From Myoxocephalus aenaeus (lineage: Eukaryota; Chordata; Actinopteri; Perciformes; Cottidae), in contig JBAMJR010000100.1 in NCBI GenBank assembly GCA_038501785.1, positions 3,402,501-3,466,500 on the forward strand: a DNA stretch of 64,000 nucleotides, given 5' to 3'. The number at the start of each line of letters is the position of its first letter. Position 1 is the stretch's first letter. Below the pieces are notes generated by a model. That model was not told the origin of the DNA. It saw only the letters and a program-made list of their open reading frames with translations, and ran no database searches. Made by a program: the position numbers and the translations under genes. Positions 34,373-45,457 of this stretch are shown piece after piece.

Positions 34373-35976
34373 TCAGCCCTCGGTTTCAGTGTCAGGACAG
34401 TCATCTTCCAGTTCCTCAGTTTCTTTTGTGTTGGCACAATTAGAACAACGACATAAGTCTGTGCAACACAGTCCTGCAGAAACACAGGAACATCTGCCTG
34501 TCTCACAGGCACTTTTGCAGCCGCAGTGTATTACATGTAAAACACTGTCAGGGGCCGGATTTCTGGTCATCCAGGTGACGTGCAAGGTCCCATCCTCTAT
34601 TCTCCAACCATGTCCAGCAGGTGATGGAGCACTTATGTTTCCTTGGAGACAGGACCTCATTATTGCAGCCTGGTAGTTGCCCTTTTGCAGTACTGATGGA
34701 GGGCATCAGTAGTAGGGGGAATGCATAATTCTGGCAAGGCCGATGATGCCATACACAAAGCCTTGTACCTAGGTAGCTTCATTTACATTTTCGGCAGCTG
34801 GCTGATCATATAAGTGGCACACATACTGGCAAAGAAGTGCAAATGTTGACTGCTCCAAGTTAAAGTTGGTACCTAAACTTTTAAAAGCCTTAAGGTACGT
34901 CCTCTTGTGTTGTTTGGCACTTTGTCCCTTGTTCAGTCTGGCTGTCCGTCTGGCTCAACTCACTAGACTGTGTGGTTTCCGCACCTGATGGATAAGGTAG
35001 CATGTCCACGAGTGTATCTGTTGACAGAGTCTCTGCAAAAACCAGCTCGCAGATGTTGCGCTTGTTGGGGATGTGAAACATCAGTTGGGGGAAATCACGA
35101 GTCAGCCTCTTCTTCAACATATCCTGTCTGCAACACAACAAAACAGTGACAATTAAGAGTCACAGGAGTACCATCAAAAGCAGAGAGTGGTGGAGGTGGT
35201 ACAAGACATTTCAGGCTAGAACCCATCTGCCATACAGCACATTTAACACTAAAGATGCTCAAGAAAGGCACACAACATCACAAACACACACAGTTCTCCT
35301 TGGTGCCGACTGGTACATGTCTGTGCAAACAGCGAGACTTAAAAACTGTTTCTCCAAACAAGCCTGTCACACACATTTTGTGTAAAGCTAGCCTTGCACA
35401 TGACAAATAATAAGACTTGAGAGAAAAATGCATTGCAGTTACCTGTAGTCTGAAGCATCAAGACCTTCATTTCCTGTCACCAGTTCAACGAAGGCCTTCT
35501 TCAGCTGGACCATTCTCAGCACCTCTTTGTTGACAAGCAGCCTTTGGCGAATTATCCTCTCACAGAATATCTTATAGCTGACATCAAACATGGGCTCATT
35601 CCTAAAACACATATGAATGAGAAGTAAAGAAATTAAGTGTTGTGATTGTGTGCACATACAACAGAATGCAGTTTGAATGTTTACTTTTATAATGTTAAGT
35701 TAGTAGCTCCTTGAAATGCAATACAATAAATAACTTACTGTTCTTTCTCTGGTTTTTCAGGCCTCGTCAAAAACCTGGTGTACTGATTGTAACAGCCTTT
35801 GTGGTACTGCACCTCCAGAGCCACACAGTCTTTGTCTTGTATATGTATTAATATACTTTGGTCCTCCTTCAACTCTGCAGCTTTCTGCAATTGGCCTTAA
35901 CGAAACAAAAAGGATAGTTCAATGAGTTTGTTGACATATCACTCACACATAATTGTACCTTCCAGTCACTCAACCA

Positions 35977-36061
<85 letters not shown>

Positions 36062-36611
36062 CTGCTGTTAATGTTTCAGCCTTTGAAAGAGGATCCCTTT
36101 GTCGTTTGCCTGCTCGGTTGATGAATTTCTCCTTTTTTTTGTGCAAATTATGCACAGGGCAGGAAGGACGGGTCCAGAGCCTGCGATTGGCAGCCCTGAC
36201 CTAGATCGCAGTTTCTTTGTTGGTAGAAGCCGATGGAATGGCCTCGTGGTCTTCCGTAGCTTCTTGCCTCTCACGTGCGAGACGTCTTTCCACCTTTGAG
36301 ATGGCGTTTTTGTCCGTAAATCTACGATAACACGTGTGATGGAAGCCAGCATCCTCGGGAATATTGTCAAACTCCACATCAACACAGTGTTTGAAGTTCT
36401 CAGCCACGTCCCGAGACTCACCCTTCAACTCGAGCCACTTTTGTAGGCTCGTCCTGAAAGTATTCCATCGTGCAGTGGTGAAATGATGTACCTCCTCGTG
36501 CTTCACTGAAGTTATATGCATATAACAATATTTGCTTTTCGATGTATTAAGACACTCCGGTGTATTTTCTTCGTCGTCCGTACTGCTCGATGAAGGCACG
36601 GTGGCCGCCAT
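34373..36611 (-). pseudogene. Right gene of the long-TIR transposon: multi-exon protein with CxC cysteine tail, frame-broken
   Basis: Exons recognised: 36611-36062 (start MAATVPSSSSTDDEENTPEC; motif GFHHTCYRRFTDK, then LPALCIIC), 35895-35739 (GQLQKAAELKED ... YHKGCYNQYTRFLTRPEKP), 35601-35443 (NEPMFDVSYKIFCERI), and from about 35129 onward (QDMLKKRLTRDFPQLMFHIP ... QYVCHLYDQPAAENVNEA ... GHGWRIEDGTLHVTWMT), ending in a Cys-rich tail CGCKSACETGRCSC...LCCTDLCRCSNCAN. Splice phases agree. It is broken: a frame change near STNKE, another at an eight-A run after CIICT, a change before KRTYLKAFKS, and one after NEA. The family is widespread as uncharacterised proteins in fish and invertebrates, to my recollection; a link to a transposase is inference from the terminal repeats. 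Confidence 0.75.
35982..36058. repeat. (GT)n microsatellite in an intron of the transposon gene
   Basis: A long, almost pure GT tract starting next to the donor GTAACAC on the minus strand. Confidence 0.95.
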
Positions 36612-36896
36612 CTTGCAACTCTGTTGACAAAAATCAGCTACCTTATTGGTGTAGCATGATGACGTGTCGAACCGTGCCACCACTCGCGAGCAAGATATTA
36701 TTACGCTCTGAAGAAAATAGTTCTGCGTAAAACATAGACGCATCGAGAATCGACTGGAAATTCAGCGACAAACTTTTTTTTGGTCGCTTAGCACGACTCG
36801 TTCTTTTTTATGAGCTAAAGATTGTGTAGATGCGCGACTGTGGAGCGGGAATCATTTTCTAGAAGACTTTTCGTGCTTCACCTTGCGGCCTATATA

Positions 36897-37790
36897 GGCT
36901 GCGGTCGAATAGTCCATTTTGGTTAGGAACCTTCCTAACTGAGTGAAATGACCCGGAAGTACCTCAGTGGCCGCCATGATAAGTGCCGGTGGAATTGTCC
37001 AAACGCAAAGGAAAGGAGCTTCAATGCTTCCTAATTTAGCTCCTTTAGCATAAGAACCACTGGACCTTCCTTTATGAAAGGAAAGGAGAGAATGCTGACC
37101 CACAATTCCTTGCGGCGGCAACATTTAAAGTGATGAAAGAGTTAAACTGGACGAGCTCTACAGTCTGACTCATGTTTCTGATTATCATCTTTTTAATCAA
37201 CTATTTTGTGACATTACAATAAAACATATCAAGTCAACACGAGTTTTGTGGCGTTTCATAAACTGTTGTCTGCATATTTTTATCATCCGATTATAATCTG
37301 CATATAGATAAACCATAACAACAACAAAAGATATGAGACAAACATATATGAAACACAAAAGAGACAGTGTAATATCTTTGTACTCTCTGGGAAAAATACG
37401 TTGAACGAAGGAATATGAAATTCCTTCGTTCATTTCTATTCCAACCTCGTTATTAAAGTAATACTATGAACCGGGTTTGTTGATGTCGTTATGACACAAC
37501 ACTGTAAGAAGACGGACGAAGTATCCAAGCTGCACTTTTTGTAGTCCATCTTCGGAACATTGTAGTTTCACTGCTGACTGCAGACTGACGTCACTAGCAT
37601 GCGCCTGCCGTCGCGTCATAATTACGTCGCTTAGGGAAAGTGGAGTCGGATTTGCCAAACACCGCGGTTGTCTCCTCATGAATTCTCCTTCCCATCTTTC
37701 CTTAACCCCGTGACGTTTTCCACAGAGGTTAAGGAAAAGTGTTTCGGGTCAGACGTTAGGAGGTAATTATTTGACTATTCGACCGCAGCC
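36897..37790. mobile_element. Third copy of the GCGGTCGAATAGTCC MITE, longer form
   Basis: The ends GGCTGCGGTCGAATAGTCCA and, at 37790, TGACTATTCGACCGCAGCC match the copies in the inner segments. About 370 bp of extra AT-rich sequence (roughly 37134-37540) replaces the middle, so this may be the fuller form or carry an insert. It lies six bases from the end of the long-TIR transposon. Flanks do not give a clear three-base duplication. Confidence 0.7.
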
Positions 37791-38860
37791 TAGCTCTCCA
37801 TCGACTGCGTGGCCCAGTGCATGATGGGAAACGCCTGGTTGTTGCCACATCAGAGAGCTGATTGGCTCTTAGATCTGACAGCAAACACCACGTATTGTAG
37901 AAAATCCTTATTTTATGTGTAGTTGTAATACTTAAAGCTCGATTGTTGACTATTAGTCTCATGTTAAATCTAAACACATATCTTGTGTTGTTGATGATAA
38001 TAAAGCTTATTTATATAACACATATCTAAACCAGTAGTAATGTATTTCCTAGGCAGATATAAAAAGAACAAAGGATGCAGCTACACATACATTTCTACAT
38101 AAATATATATTCATGAACACATCCAAACGTGGTCTGTAATCTACAAGTAGACTACAGATCGGAAATTAACAGGAAGTCATTTTTCTGTGATTCCTGTGTA
38201 TACTTTGAAGGCAGCTGAAAACGCCTCCTGCTGCTCTCGTCTGGATTCCAGGAGAGAAGCAGCTCTTTGAACGAACCCAACATCTCTGTGGATCACACAC
38301 TTTAATTAAATCTATTTCTAAGACTCAAATGCAGCTGGTTATTGATTGAACTGATCAGATAAATCACAGAAACACCTGGTCCTGCACAGCGTTTAATCCT
38401 TATAAGAATGAGAGAGGGAAACCGACATACTACAAATCTAATTATAGATTATAATATTAAATATTTTTCTTTTTTAGGTGAAACTACATTCGATCACTGA
38501 ATCATACCCACTCAAATGAAACACATTAAAAACAAACTAACTTAAACTATGTTGTCTCATGCAAAGTCAAAACCAGGATTTTAGAAATACTGAAGTCCCT
38601 TAATAATACATGTTTGACTTGCCACCAAAAACATCTGTACGTAAGTATTTTTTTCTTTTTCACGTTATATATTAATTTACAGGTTAATAAATGATCAAAA
38701 ACTAGATAATATCCAATATCAGGCAATGAGAAAATGCACCGGTGCTTTTAAAACAACTCCAACGGCGGCACTACCGGTGGAAATGGGTGAAAGGCCTCTA
38801 GAATTACGAAGAGCGCAGTTGGCATTAAGTTATTGGTTTAATCTACAGGGCCTTTTATTA
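37791..38860. other. Upstream flank of the ZnF-E cassette
   Basis: No gene was seen. The part from about 38.12 kb on matches 9.70-10.9 kb and 11.43-11.55 kb in direct orientation, without the AAT expansion and the 522-bp insert found there. Confidence 0.55.
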
Positions 38861-39172
38861 TTATTTATTAATAATGCAAGTACGAGACATCCTGATCCAC
38901 ACTCCATACCAGTTGGTGGCGGTAATGCACCAAACAGTTGTTTGTCCACCGCCAATAAACCGTACAAGAGAAGAAGAAGAAGACCCGGATGTTCCTCCAT
39001 TAGCAACATGGCGGCTACCGTCAGTAGCAATAGCAGAGTCTCGTTGTGTTGGTAAAGTGTCAGGTAGCTCCTTCAGTACTGATCCAGCAGAGTCTCTGTA
39101 TGTCTGGATAAACCTTATGAATGGACTTCTAGATGTTCGCCTTTGTTCCCGGATGTTGTTCCTCTGACTCAT
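38861..39172 (-). CDS. Small divergent ORF (MSQRNN family), copy E
   Basis: Same start as the other copies, with an Arg-to-Ile change at SPFIRF and one codon fewer in TQRDSAIA. It lies divergent to ZnF-E exon 1 by about 150 bp. The C-terminal half is in the dispersed repeat. Confidence 0.3.
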   Translation of the reverse strand: MSQRNNIREQRRTSRSPFIRFIQTYRDSAGSVLKELPDTLPTQRDSAIATDGSRHVANGGTSGSSSSSLVRFIGGGQTTVWCITATNWYGVWIRMSRTCIINK

Positions 39173-39559
39173 CTCCCGGTAGCCTACAAAGATATTGAAG
39201 TTAGCTTAGCATGCTACAAACAGACCGACGGGGACGGAAGTCAGCGACCCAGTGAACCCCAGTTTAATGGAGAGGAAACGGAGTTTGTGTAGAGAAAACG
39301 TTTCTGTCGTTGTGTGAAAATGTATAAAGTCCAAATGCTGTTTGAAAGAGCAGCAGAGAACGAGGAGGAACTTTCTAGATCAATAGAGGAGAACGAGCGA
39401 CAACGGAGACTACAGGACGCTGTTTTCAACCCGGAAGTCCGGATACAAAGAGCAGGTTGGTTCTGTTTGTTTGTTTATCACTTTAAACTGATGGAACCAG
39501 TTCTGGAGGAAGTATTCACATCATGTACTGAGGTAGAGTTACAGGTACTGTACTGAAGT

Positions 39560-39930
39560 ATTTAAACACGTTCATACTTTTTACAGTACTACATCTCAGA
39601 GGTGAATATTGTACTCTTTACTGTACATCTTAGAGGTACATAGTACTTTTTTTTTTTTTTTTTACTGAACTACACCTCAGGGGTGAATATTTTACATTTT
39701 TACTGTACTACATCTCAGAGGTACATGTTGTACTTTTTATTAAGATACATCTCAGAGGTACATATTGTACTCGTTACTCTACTACATCTCATATGTATAT
39801 ATTGTATTCTTTACTGTACTACACCTCAGGGATACATATTGTACTTTTTTACTGTACTACATCTCAGATGTACATATTGTACTTTTTACTGTAGTACACC
39901 TCTGATGTACATATTGTATTCTTTACATTT
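39560..39930 (+). repeat. Intronic minisatellite of ZnF-E (about 8-9 units)
   Basis: Units of about 37-42 bp: TACTGTACTACATCTCAGAGG + TACATATTGTACTTTT-like. This is the longest intronic array among the seven copies. Each unit ends in CTCAG before AGG or AGA, resembling a splice acceptor. Confidence 0.8.
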
Positions 39931-39934
39931 AAAG

Positions 39935-40376
39935 AGGACCAGGATGACCCAGAGCCCCCACACATTAAAGAGGAACAGGTTGACCCAGAGCCCCCACACA
40001 CTAAAGAGGAACAGGTTGACCCAGAGCCCCCAGACACTAAAGAGGAACAGGTTGACCCAGAGCCCCAACACATGAAAGAGGAACAGGATGACCCCGAGCC
40101 CCGACACATTAAAGAGGAACAGGATGACCCCGAGCCCCGACACATTAAAGAGGAACAGGATGACCCGGAGCCCCGACACATTAAAGAGGAACAGGATGAC
40201 CCGGAGCCCCGACACATTAAAGAGGAACAGGATGACCCCGAGCCCCGACACATTAAAGAGGAACAGGATGACCCAGAGCCCCGACACATTAAAGAGGAAC
40301 AGGATGACCCAGAGCCCCGACACATTAAAGAGGAACAGGATGACCCAGAGCCCCGACACATTAAAGAGGAACAGGA
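39935..40376 (+). repeat. Coding minisatellite of ZnF-E (about 13 units, longest array)
   Basis: Four units with VDPEPP/Q-type variants are followed by eight near-identical DDPEPRH units. The homogeneous block points to recent tandem expansion. Confidence 0.9.
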
Positions 40377-40441
40377 GGAACTCTGGATCAGTCAGGAGGG
40401 AGAGCAGCTTCAAGGGCTGGAGGAGGCTGGTATCAAGTTCT

Positions 40442-41828
40442 TGTAACCCACATGAAGGGTAGGTGCACATTGGACTAGTATACCCAGGTTCGTAGGGAGG
40501 AGTGATAAACAGGAATCAGACACCACAATGAGCAACCAGAACACAGAGTTAAGTTTCAATGAAACAAGTGTATTAACACACAAAATATTTACAACATTAC
40601 ATTTACAACACTGCCGGCATTCAGTTTAGTAAAATTAGAAATGTCTTTTGAAATATGGGTGCACCCCTAAAATAAAAGTAATCCTCTAAAAATAGGATGT
40701 TCTGATTCAACTGTCCTTTGAGGTCCTTCCCCACAGTCCTACCACACTGACAGCAAGGTAGATGAACGTTGGAAGCGCTCCTCAATCCAGGTGACTCAAC
40801 ACGGGTAGCTCGCCATCCCCCTCGTCAGGGAGAGATTCCAATCCAGCTCAAAGTTTAAGGGTATCCAGAAAACCCAGCCTGTGTAACATAACACGGCTTA
40901 TATATACATACATACATACATACATATGCAAATATTCTTTTTCTCTTAACTGTACAGTTCAATGGTATCAATATCAGCATATTATACAATTCAGTACTTA
41001 ACCCATGAATAAAGGATTACTGTTGTATCATAACATTAACTTCTTAATATTAAAGTATAAACAATACTATTAAATTACAATTGTAATGGCTGTGAAACCA
41101 TATGAACGGTAGATTATTATACAGACAACCTACGGTTTTACATCAAATACTCACTATATGTAAATATCGTAAAGCAATGTGAATATTTTTCTTGTCACAA
41201 CACTAACAAATGTCCTCTTTTGTCTTTATGACTAAAGAAATATGACATCTTACAGTACACTCAATGGCAAAAACACCACGAGGCTATGCTAAGTCATATA
41301 GCAGTTAGCTACTGTGCCACGTGTGGCGGCTAAGTTAGCATGTTGTAACTCACCGGGAAAAAGAAAAGAATAAACGGTGCTCTAAGCTGCTCTCCAGGTT
41401 CTCTCAGTAGTTGGCAAACTTCTTATGGGCTCAAACATAATATAACTTCTTTTTTGTTCAGTATTATATTGAATACCAGTAGCAGTAATATCGCTCCGTA
41501 ATTCCAACTTCTCCGCTGCTCATCAGGCTTCGTCTGTCTCCACACTCGACTGCACCTCTCTAGCGCGAGTGAGGAGGCGGGACTTGGACCGTTTCACACC
41601 AATAACACACAGTTATTTCACCGTGAACCAATAGCTCACTTGTTGTCAAGTTTTGACAAGTAGGCCACTTCCTGAGCAAAAAGGAAATCGCGAAATAATA
41701 ATAAATTGAATACAGAATAAATAAAACGGAATTGTTAATTAAATAAAAGGAATTCTCAGTAAGGAGAAAATATAAATAATACTCTAAATAAATGTTTTGG
41801 TAACAACTGGTTTTCCCAGAGGGTTACA
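40442..41828. mobile_element. Probable solo LTR (1387 bp) in ZnF-E exon 2
   Basis: It begins TGTAACCC and ends GGGTTACA, the TG...CA form of long terminal repeats, and is flanked by TTCT at 40438-40441 and 41829-41832. The uninterrupted site in other ZnF copies reads AAGTTCTCATTC. A TATATATACATACATACATA-like stretch lies near 40.9 kb. No open frame of note, no internal retroviral genes and no primer-binding site were found, so this is a solo LTR or, less likely, a DNA transposon with 8-bp ends. Gypsy- or BEL-type are the likely parents given the size and duplication length. Confidence 0.75.
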
Positions 41829-43853
41829 TTCTCATTCACTCCTGTAAAGAGTGAAGATGATGATGAAGAAGAAGCTCAGTCCTCACAGCTTCATCAAAGA
41901 CAAACTGAACCGATGGAAACTGGAGCTGATTGTGGAGAATCAGAACCAGAGACTGATGAGACTGGAGACTCGTCTGAACCTGAGACTGATGACAGTAGAG
42001 ATTTGAAGGAGACTCGGGAACCTCAGTCAGCTTCAAACCCTCTGCAAAACAATGAAGTACCTGTAAGTGATGTGAACTGTAGTACTGGAAATACATCAAT
42101 CAGCTCGCCTGAATGTGCTGGAAGCTCTGACCACAAGGTACGTCTGAAGAGACACACTAGATCCAAAACAGGAGTGAAAGCATTTAGTTGTTCTGTGTGT
42201 AGTAAAATATTTTCACATAAGGGACACCTGAAAAGTCACATGATTCTCCACACAGGAGTGAAAGCATTTAGTTGTTCAGTTTGTGGTAAAACATTTTCAC
42301 ATAAGGTAAGCCTGAACCATCACATGACTCTCCACACAGGAGTGAAAGCATTTAGTTGTTCAGTTTGTGGTAAAACATTTTCACATAAGGTAAGCCTGAA
42401 CCGTCACATGATTATCCACACAGGAGTGAAAGCATTTAGTTGTTCTGTGTGTAGTAAAACATTTTCACGAAAGGGACACCTGAACTTACACATGATTATC
42501 CACACAGGAGTGAAAGCATTTAGGTGTTCTGTGTGTAGTAAAACATTTTCACGAAAGGATAGCCTGAACGAGCACATGATTCTCCACACAGGAGTGAAAG
42601 CATTTAGTTGTTCAGTTTGTGGTCAAACATTTTCATATCGGGGAAACCTGAAAAAACACATGATTCTCCACACAGGAGTGAAAGCATTTAGTTGTTCTTC
42701 ATGTGGTAAAACATTTTCACTTAAGGTAAGCCTGAACTATCACATGACTATCCACACAGGAGTGAAAGCATTTAGTTGTTCAGTTTGTGGTAAATCATTT
42801 TCACTCAAGTCAACTCTGAGACGACATTTAAAACTCCACACTAGAGAAACAACTTAGTCGTGGAGTTTGCTCAACATGATTCTCTCGTCTCTGTTAATTA
42901 TCAAATCACAAGTGTATTGATAAGAGCATCTGAAATAAATGAGACATAGTTAAACACTTAAACTGTCAGGCTGATACAGACTGCAAAAATAATAAGTTTA
43001 TTCAGCAAAGATGAACCTACACATCAATTTACATTCTGTTGGTATTTGTTTCTATGATATTGTCTCATGCTTCATTTAATGTCATGTATATATTAATTAT
43101 AATTGTTTTACGTTGTCAAAGTATTCCATGTCCCCGATGCCGCACCATGGTTTGAGCTGAATTATCATAGGTGATGAAACTGAGGGAAATATTAACCTTC
43201 TTTCTCTTCAGCAACGTTTTCTCTCCAGTTTAAACTCATTACTTCCTTGATTTAGTTTTACTGTAGAAACTGCAGTTTTGTTCCATAACTGAAGAATGAC
43301 TGAATTGAGAAAATAATTGTTTAAATATCTCCATCCTTCTTTCTTCAACATCATTCTCTACTGATCCATCTCTTTGAGATTAAGGGGTTCTGTCCTTTTA
43401 TTTTAGGACGTGAATATTTTACCTTTTGTTGACCGAACTTTCTCTTTGATTCACTACTATTGTAACAGCTGTTCAAGTAATCTGCCAATGTTTTCACTAA
43501 AATGACTTCAGATTAATTTTGTACTTCCATATTTACCCCAGTGTTGGTAGCTAAACTGCAGCAGCCTGTTTTTCTATTTAACCAGAGCAACCGAGGCTCT
43601 GGTTGTTTGTCTGTCTGTTTTTGATGAATAAATCATAAGAAACAGAAATGTTGCCTGCATGTATCACATACTCATAGTGCGAGACAAAACACCATCTGAA
43701 AATTAATTGAGTTAAAAAAAATGTACACAGAGAAAATTGAGAGAAAAGCCTTTTGTCTTAAAAATAGCCTGGAGGTGATTAGCCTAGCTTAGCACAACAG
43801 CTGGAGAAGGCTTCGTATCTAAAAAGATGAAGTTTTCAATCACTTCAGACATT

Positions 43854-44891
43854 GGGTACATCTCAAGTCTCTAAATTGTCGTTTCCTCGCTCCTCGATTG
43901 AACCGTCCCGAAGCTCTTATTCGGCTCTTATTCGGCTCGGAGGAGCGAAGAGCGAAATCGGAGGAGTCATGATCGAGGAGCCCCGAGGGCAGGCTTCCAG
44001 GAAGTGTTTTAACGTTGGACACGCCCCCTCACTGTTCATCTGTTATGTGATTGGACGCTGCAGCTGAGCGGACTGATCGCTGGAGTTTCATACCAAAGAC
44101 GATCACAGATTAAACTCAAGTTATATATTATATCTTTTTTTATTCACCATCTGGTTAAAATATGTTCATACTAGGTCTGAACAACAAAAGGACCACAAAC
44201 AACTGTCTTCAAAGATTTGATCTGTTTCCCTCAATAACTTTTATGTATGTAATAAAAATCAGAGAGCTGGAGAGAGGAAACACTTGTTTACAACACGTAA
44301 TGAAGAGAAACTATATTTATATTGTGGGTTATTTTATAATGATGTCACAATCAGAATTTCAAAACATACCGACGTAAATAATAAATAAATAAATAAGACT
44401 CATTCCGCTGGTAGAAATGGATCCTGCGCGTATAAGCAGGACACATCACAGTATAAAAATACTCAATGCAGTTTATTAAACGGTAACAGCCGAGAAAACA
44501 TCTCCACTCTGACACTCATGATAACTATTCTTTATTAATATAAGTAGGAATTTAACACCATTAAATCAACTGAAAACATACGATCATTTTTATCAATATT
44601 TTAAGTGCATTTTTATTGGAATGTTTGCTAAAAACTCTCCGGACAAAACTCTGTCAGCTGTTAAAGCGACTGACAGCTGATCAGATGTGATCAGCTGTCA
44701 GTCGGCCGCTGTCATCAGAAACTTCAGAGGAAAGGACGTCTCATGTCTCTTAAACATATTTCCTCACGTCTTCTCGCCTCGCTTGGTTTCCTTGCGTCTC
44801 TCCATGTATCCCTGGTGGGAGGGACTAAGACGCAAGGAAAGGACGCAAGTGAGGGAAACGGGGATGCAATTTAGAGACTTGAGATTCACCC
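43854..44891. mobile_element. TIR element with GGGTACATCTCAAGTCTC ends, right copy
   Basis: Inverse partner of 21618-22687, flanked by ATT on both sides (43851-43853, 44892-44894). There are small indels between the copies, for example in a stretch near 44.7 kb. Confidence 0.7.
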
Positions 44892-44933
44892 ATTGTTATT
44901 CCAGCAGAAGGGTTCACAAGTCGAGCAGACCAA

Positions 44934-45457
44934 GGCTGCGGTCGAATAGTCCATTTTGGTTAGGAACCTTCCTAACTGAGTGAAATGACCCGGAAGTACC
45001 TCAGTGGCCGCCATGATAAGTGCCGGTCGAATTGTCCAAACGCAAAGGAAAGGAGCTTCAATGCTTCCTAACTTAGCTCCTTTAGCATAGGAACCACTGG
45101 ACATTCCTTTATGAAAGGAAAGGTGAGAATGCCGACCCACAATTCCTTGCGGCCGCAACATTTAAAGTGACTTATCATTCGGCCGTTCACGAGAACAAAC
45201 GAGATGGACTACAACATTGTAGTTTCACCGCTGCAGACAGATCGACGTCACTAACATGCGCCTGCCGTCGCGTCATAACTACGTCGCTTAGTGAAAGTGG
45301 AGTCGGATTTGCCAAACACCGCGGTTGTCTTCTCCTAACTCCTCATGAATTCTCCTTCCCATCTTTCCTTAACCCCTTGACGTTTTCCACAGAGGTTAAG
45401 GAAAAGTGCTTAGGGTGAGACGTTAGGCGGTAGTTATTGGACTATTCGACCGCAGCC
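44934..45457. mobile_element. 524-bp MITE with GGCTGCGGTCGAATAGTCC ends, right copy
   Basis: The ends GGCTGCGGTCGAATAGTCCA and TGGACTATTCGACCGCAGCC are perfect inverse copies, flanked by CAA at 44931-44933 and 45458-45460. It lacks the nested Harbinger-like element of the left copy. Confidence 0.85.

Larger units (their letters stand above)
33225..36890. mobile_element. 3.67-kb DNA transposon with about 280-bp terminal inverted repeats and two convergent genes
   Basis: Positions 33225-33503 and the reverse complement of 36603-36890 match over nearly their whole length (for example CCCGCTCCACAGTCGCGCAT and GACTGGAAATTCAGCGA). Outer ends are GGCCACAAGGTGAA and GGCCGCAAGGTGAA, each next to TA, so a TA target duplication is likely. 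Both repeats end on the inside with CAAGATGGCGGCC, which holds an ATG in a strong context. The left gene starts at 33494 (plus), the right gene at 36611 (minus). The right gene is multi-exon and has a CxC-type cysteine tail. Superfamily not assigned. A second copy begins at 62649 and runs off the window. Confidence 0.8.
39320..42857 (+). pseudogene. ZnF-E: C2H2 zinc-finger gene split by a 1387-bp insertion, 8 fingers
   Basis: Exon 1 is 39320-39455 (start MYKVQMLFERAAENEEEL, ending VFNPEVRIQRA), exon 2 starts 39935. The frame is open through about 13 IKEEQ-type units up to GIKF and then hits a stop two bases into an insertion at 40442-41828. After it, the frame resumes at SFTPVKSEDD and stays open to 42857 with eight fingers (HKGH, HKVS, HKVS, RKGH, RKDS, YRGN, LKVS, LKST). 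Without the insertion and its 4-bp duplication the lengths add to 1668 bp, a whole number of codons, so the gene was intact when hit. An upstream ATG is blocked by TGTGTGA. Fingers 2 and 3 share the same helix. Rescue by splicing out the insert is possible but no evidence was seen. Confidence 0.85.

Noticed and set aside
35953..36204. Frame containing a long poly-(Cys-Val) run
   Set aside because: Translation of a (GT)n microsatellite.
39864..40361. Cys/Ser-rich repeat frame (MCRGSGSSCSSL-type), resembling a keratin-associated protein
   Set aside because: Another out-of-frame reading of the same minisatellite; no start context, and it ends in intron sequence.
39935..40376. Regular 36-bp spacing resembling a CRISPR array
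   Set aside because: Units are contiguous without variable spacers, lie in an in-frame exon, and the genome is eukaryotic.
39886..40470. Long hydrophobic repeat frames (FNVSGLWVILFL-type) that look like membrane proteins
   Set aside because: They are the antisense frames of the IKEEQ coding minisatellite, created by its 36-bp period.
40442..41828. DNA transposon with 8-bp TIRs as the identity of the ZnF-E insert
   Set aside because: The ends TG...CA, a 4-bp duplication and length near 1.4 kb fit a solo LTR better; kept only as an alternative.
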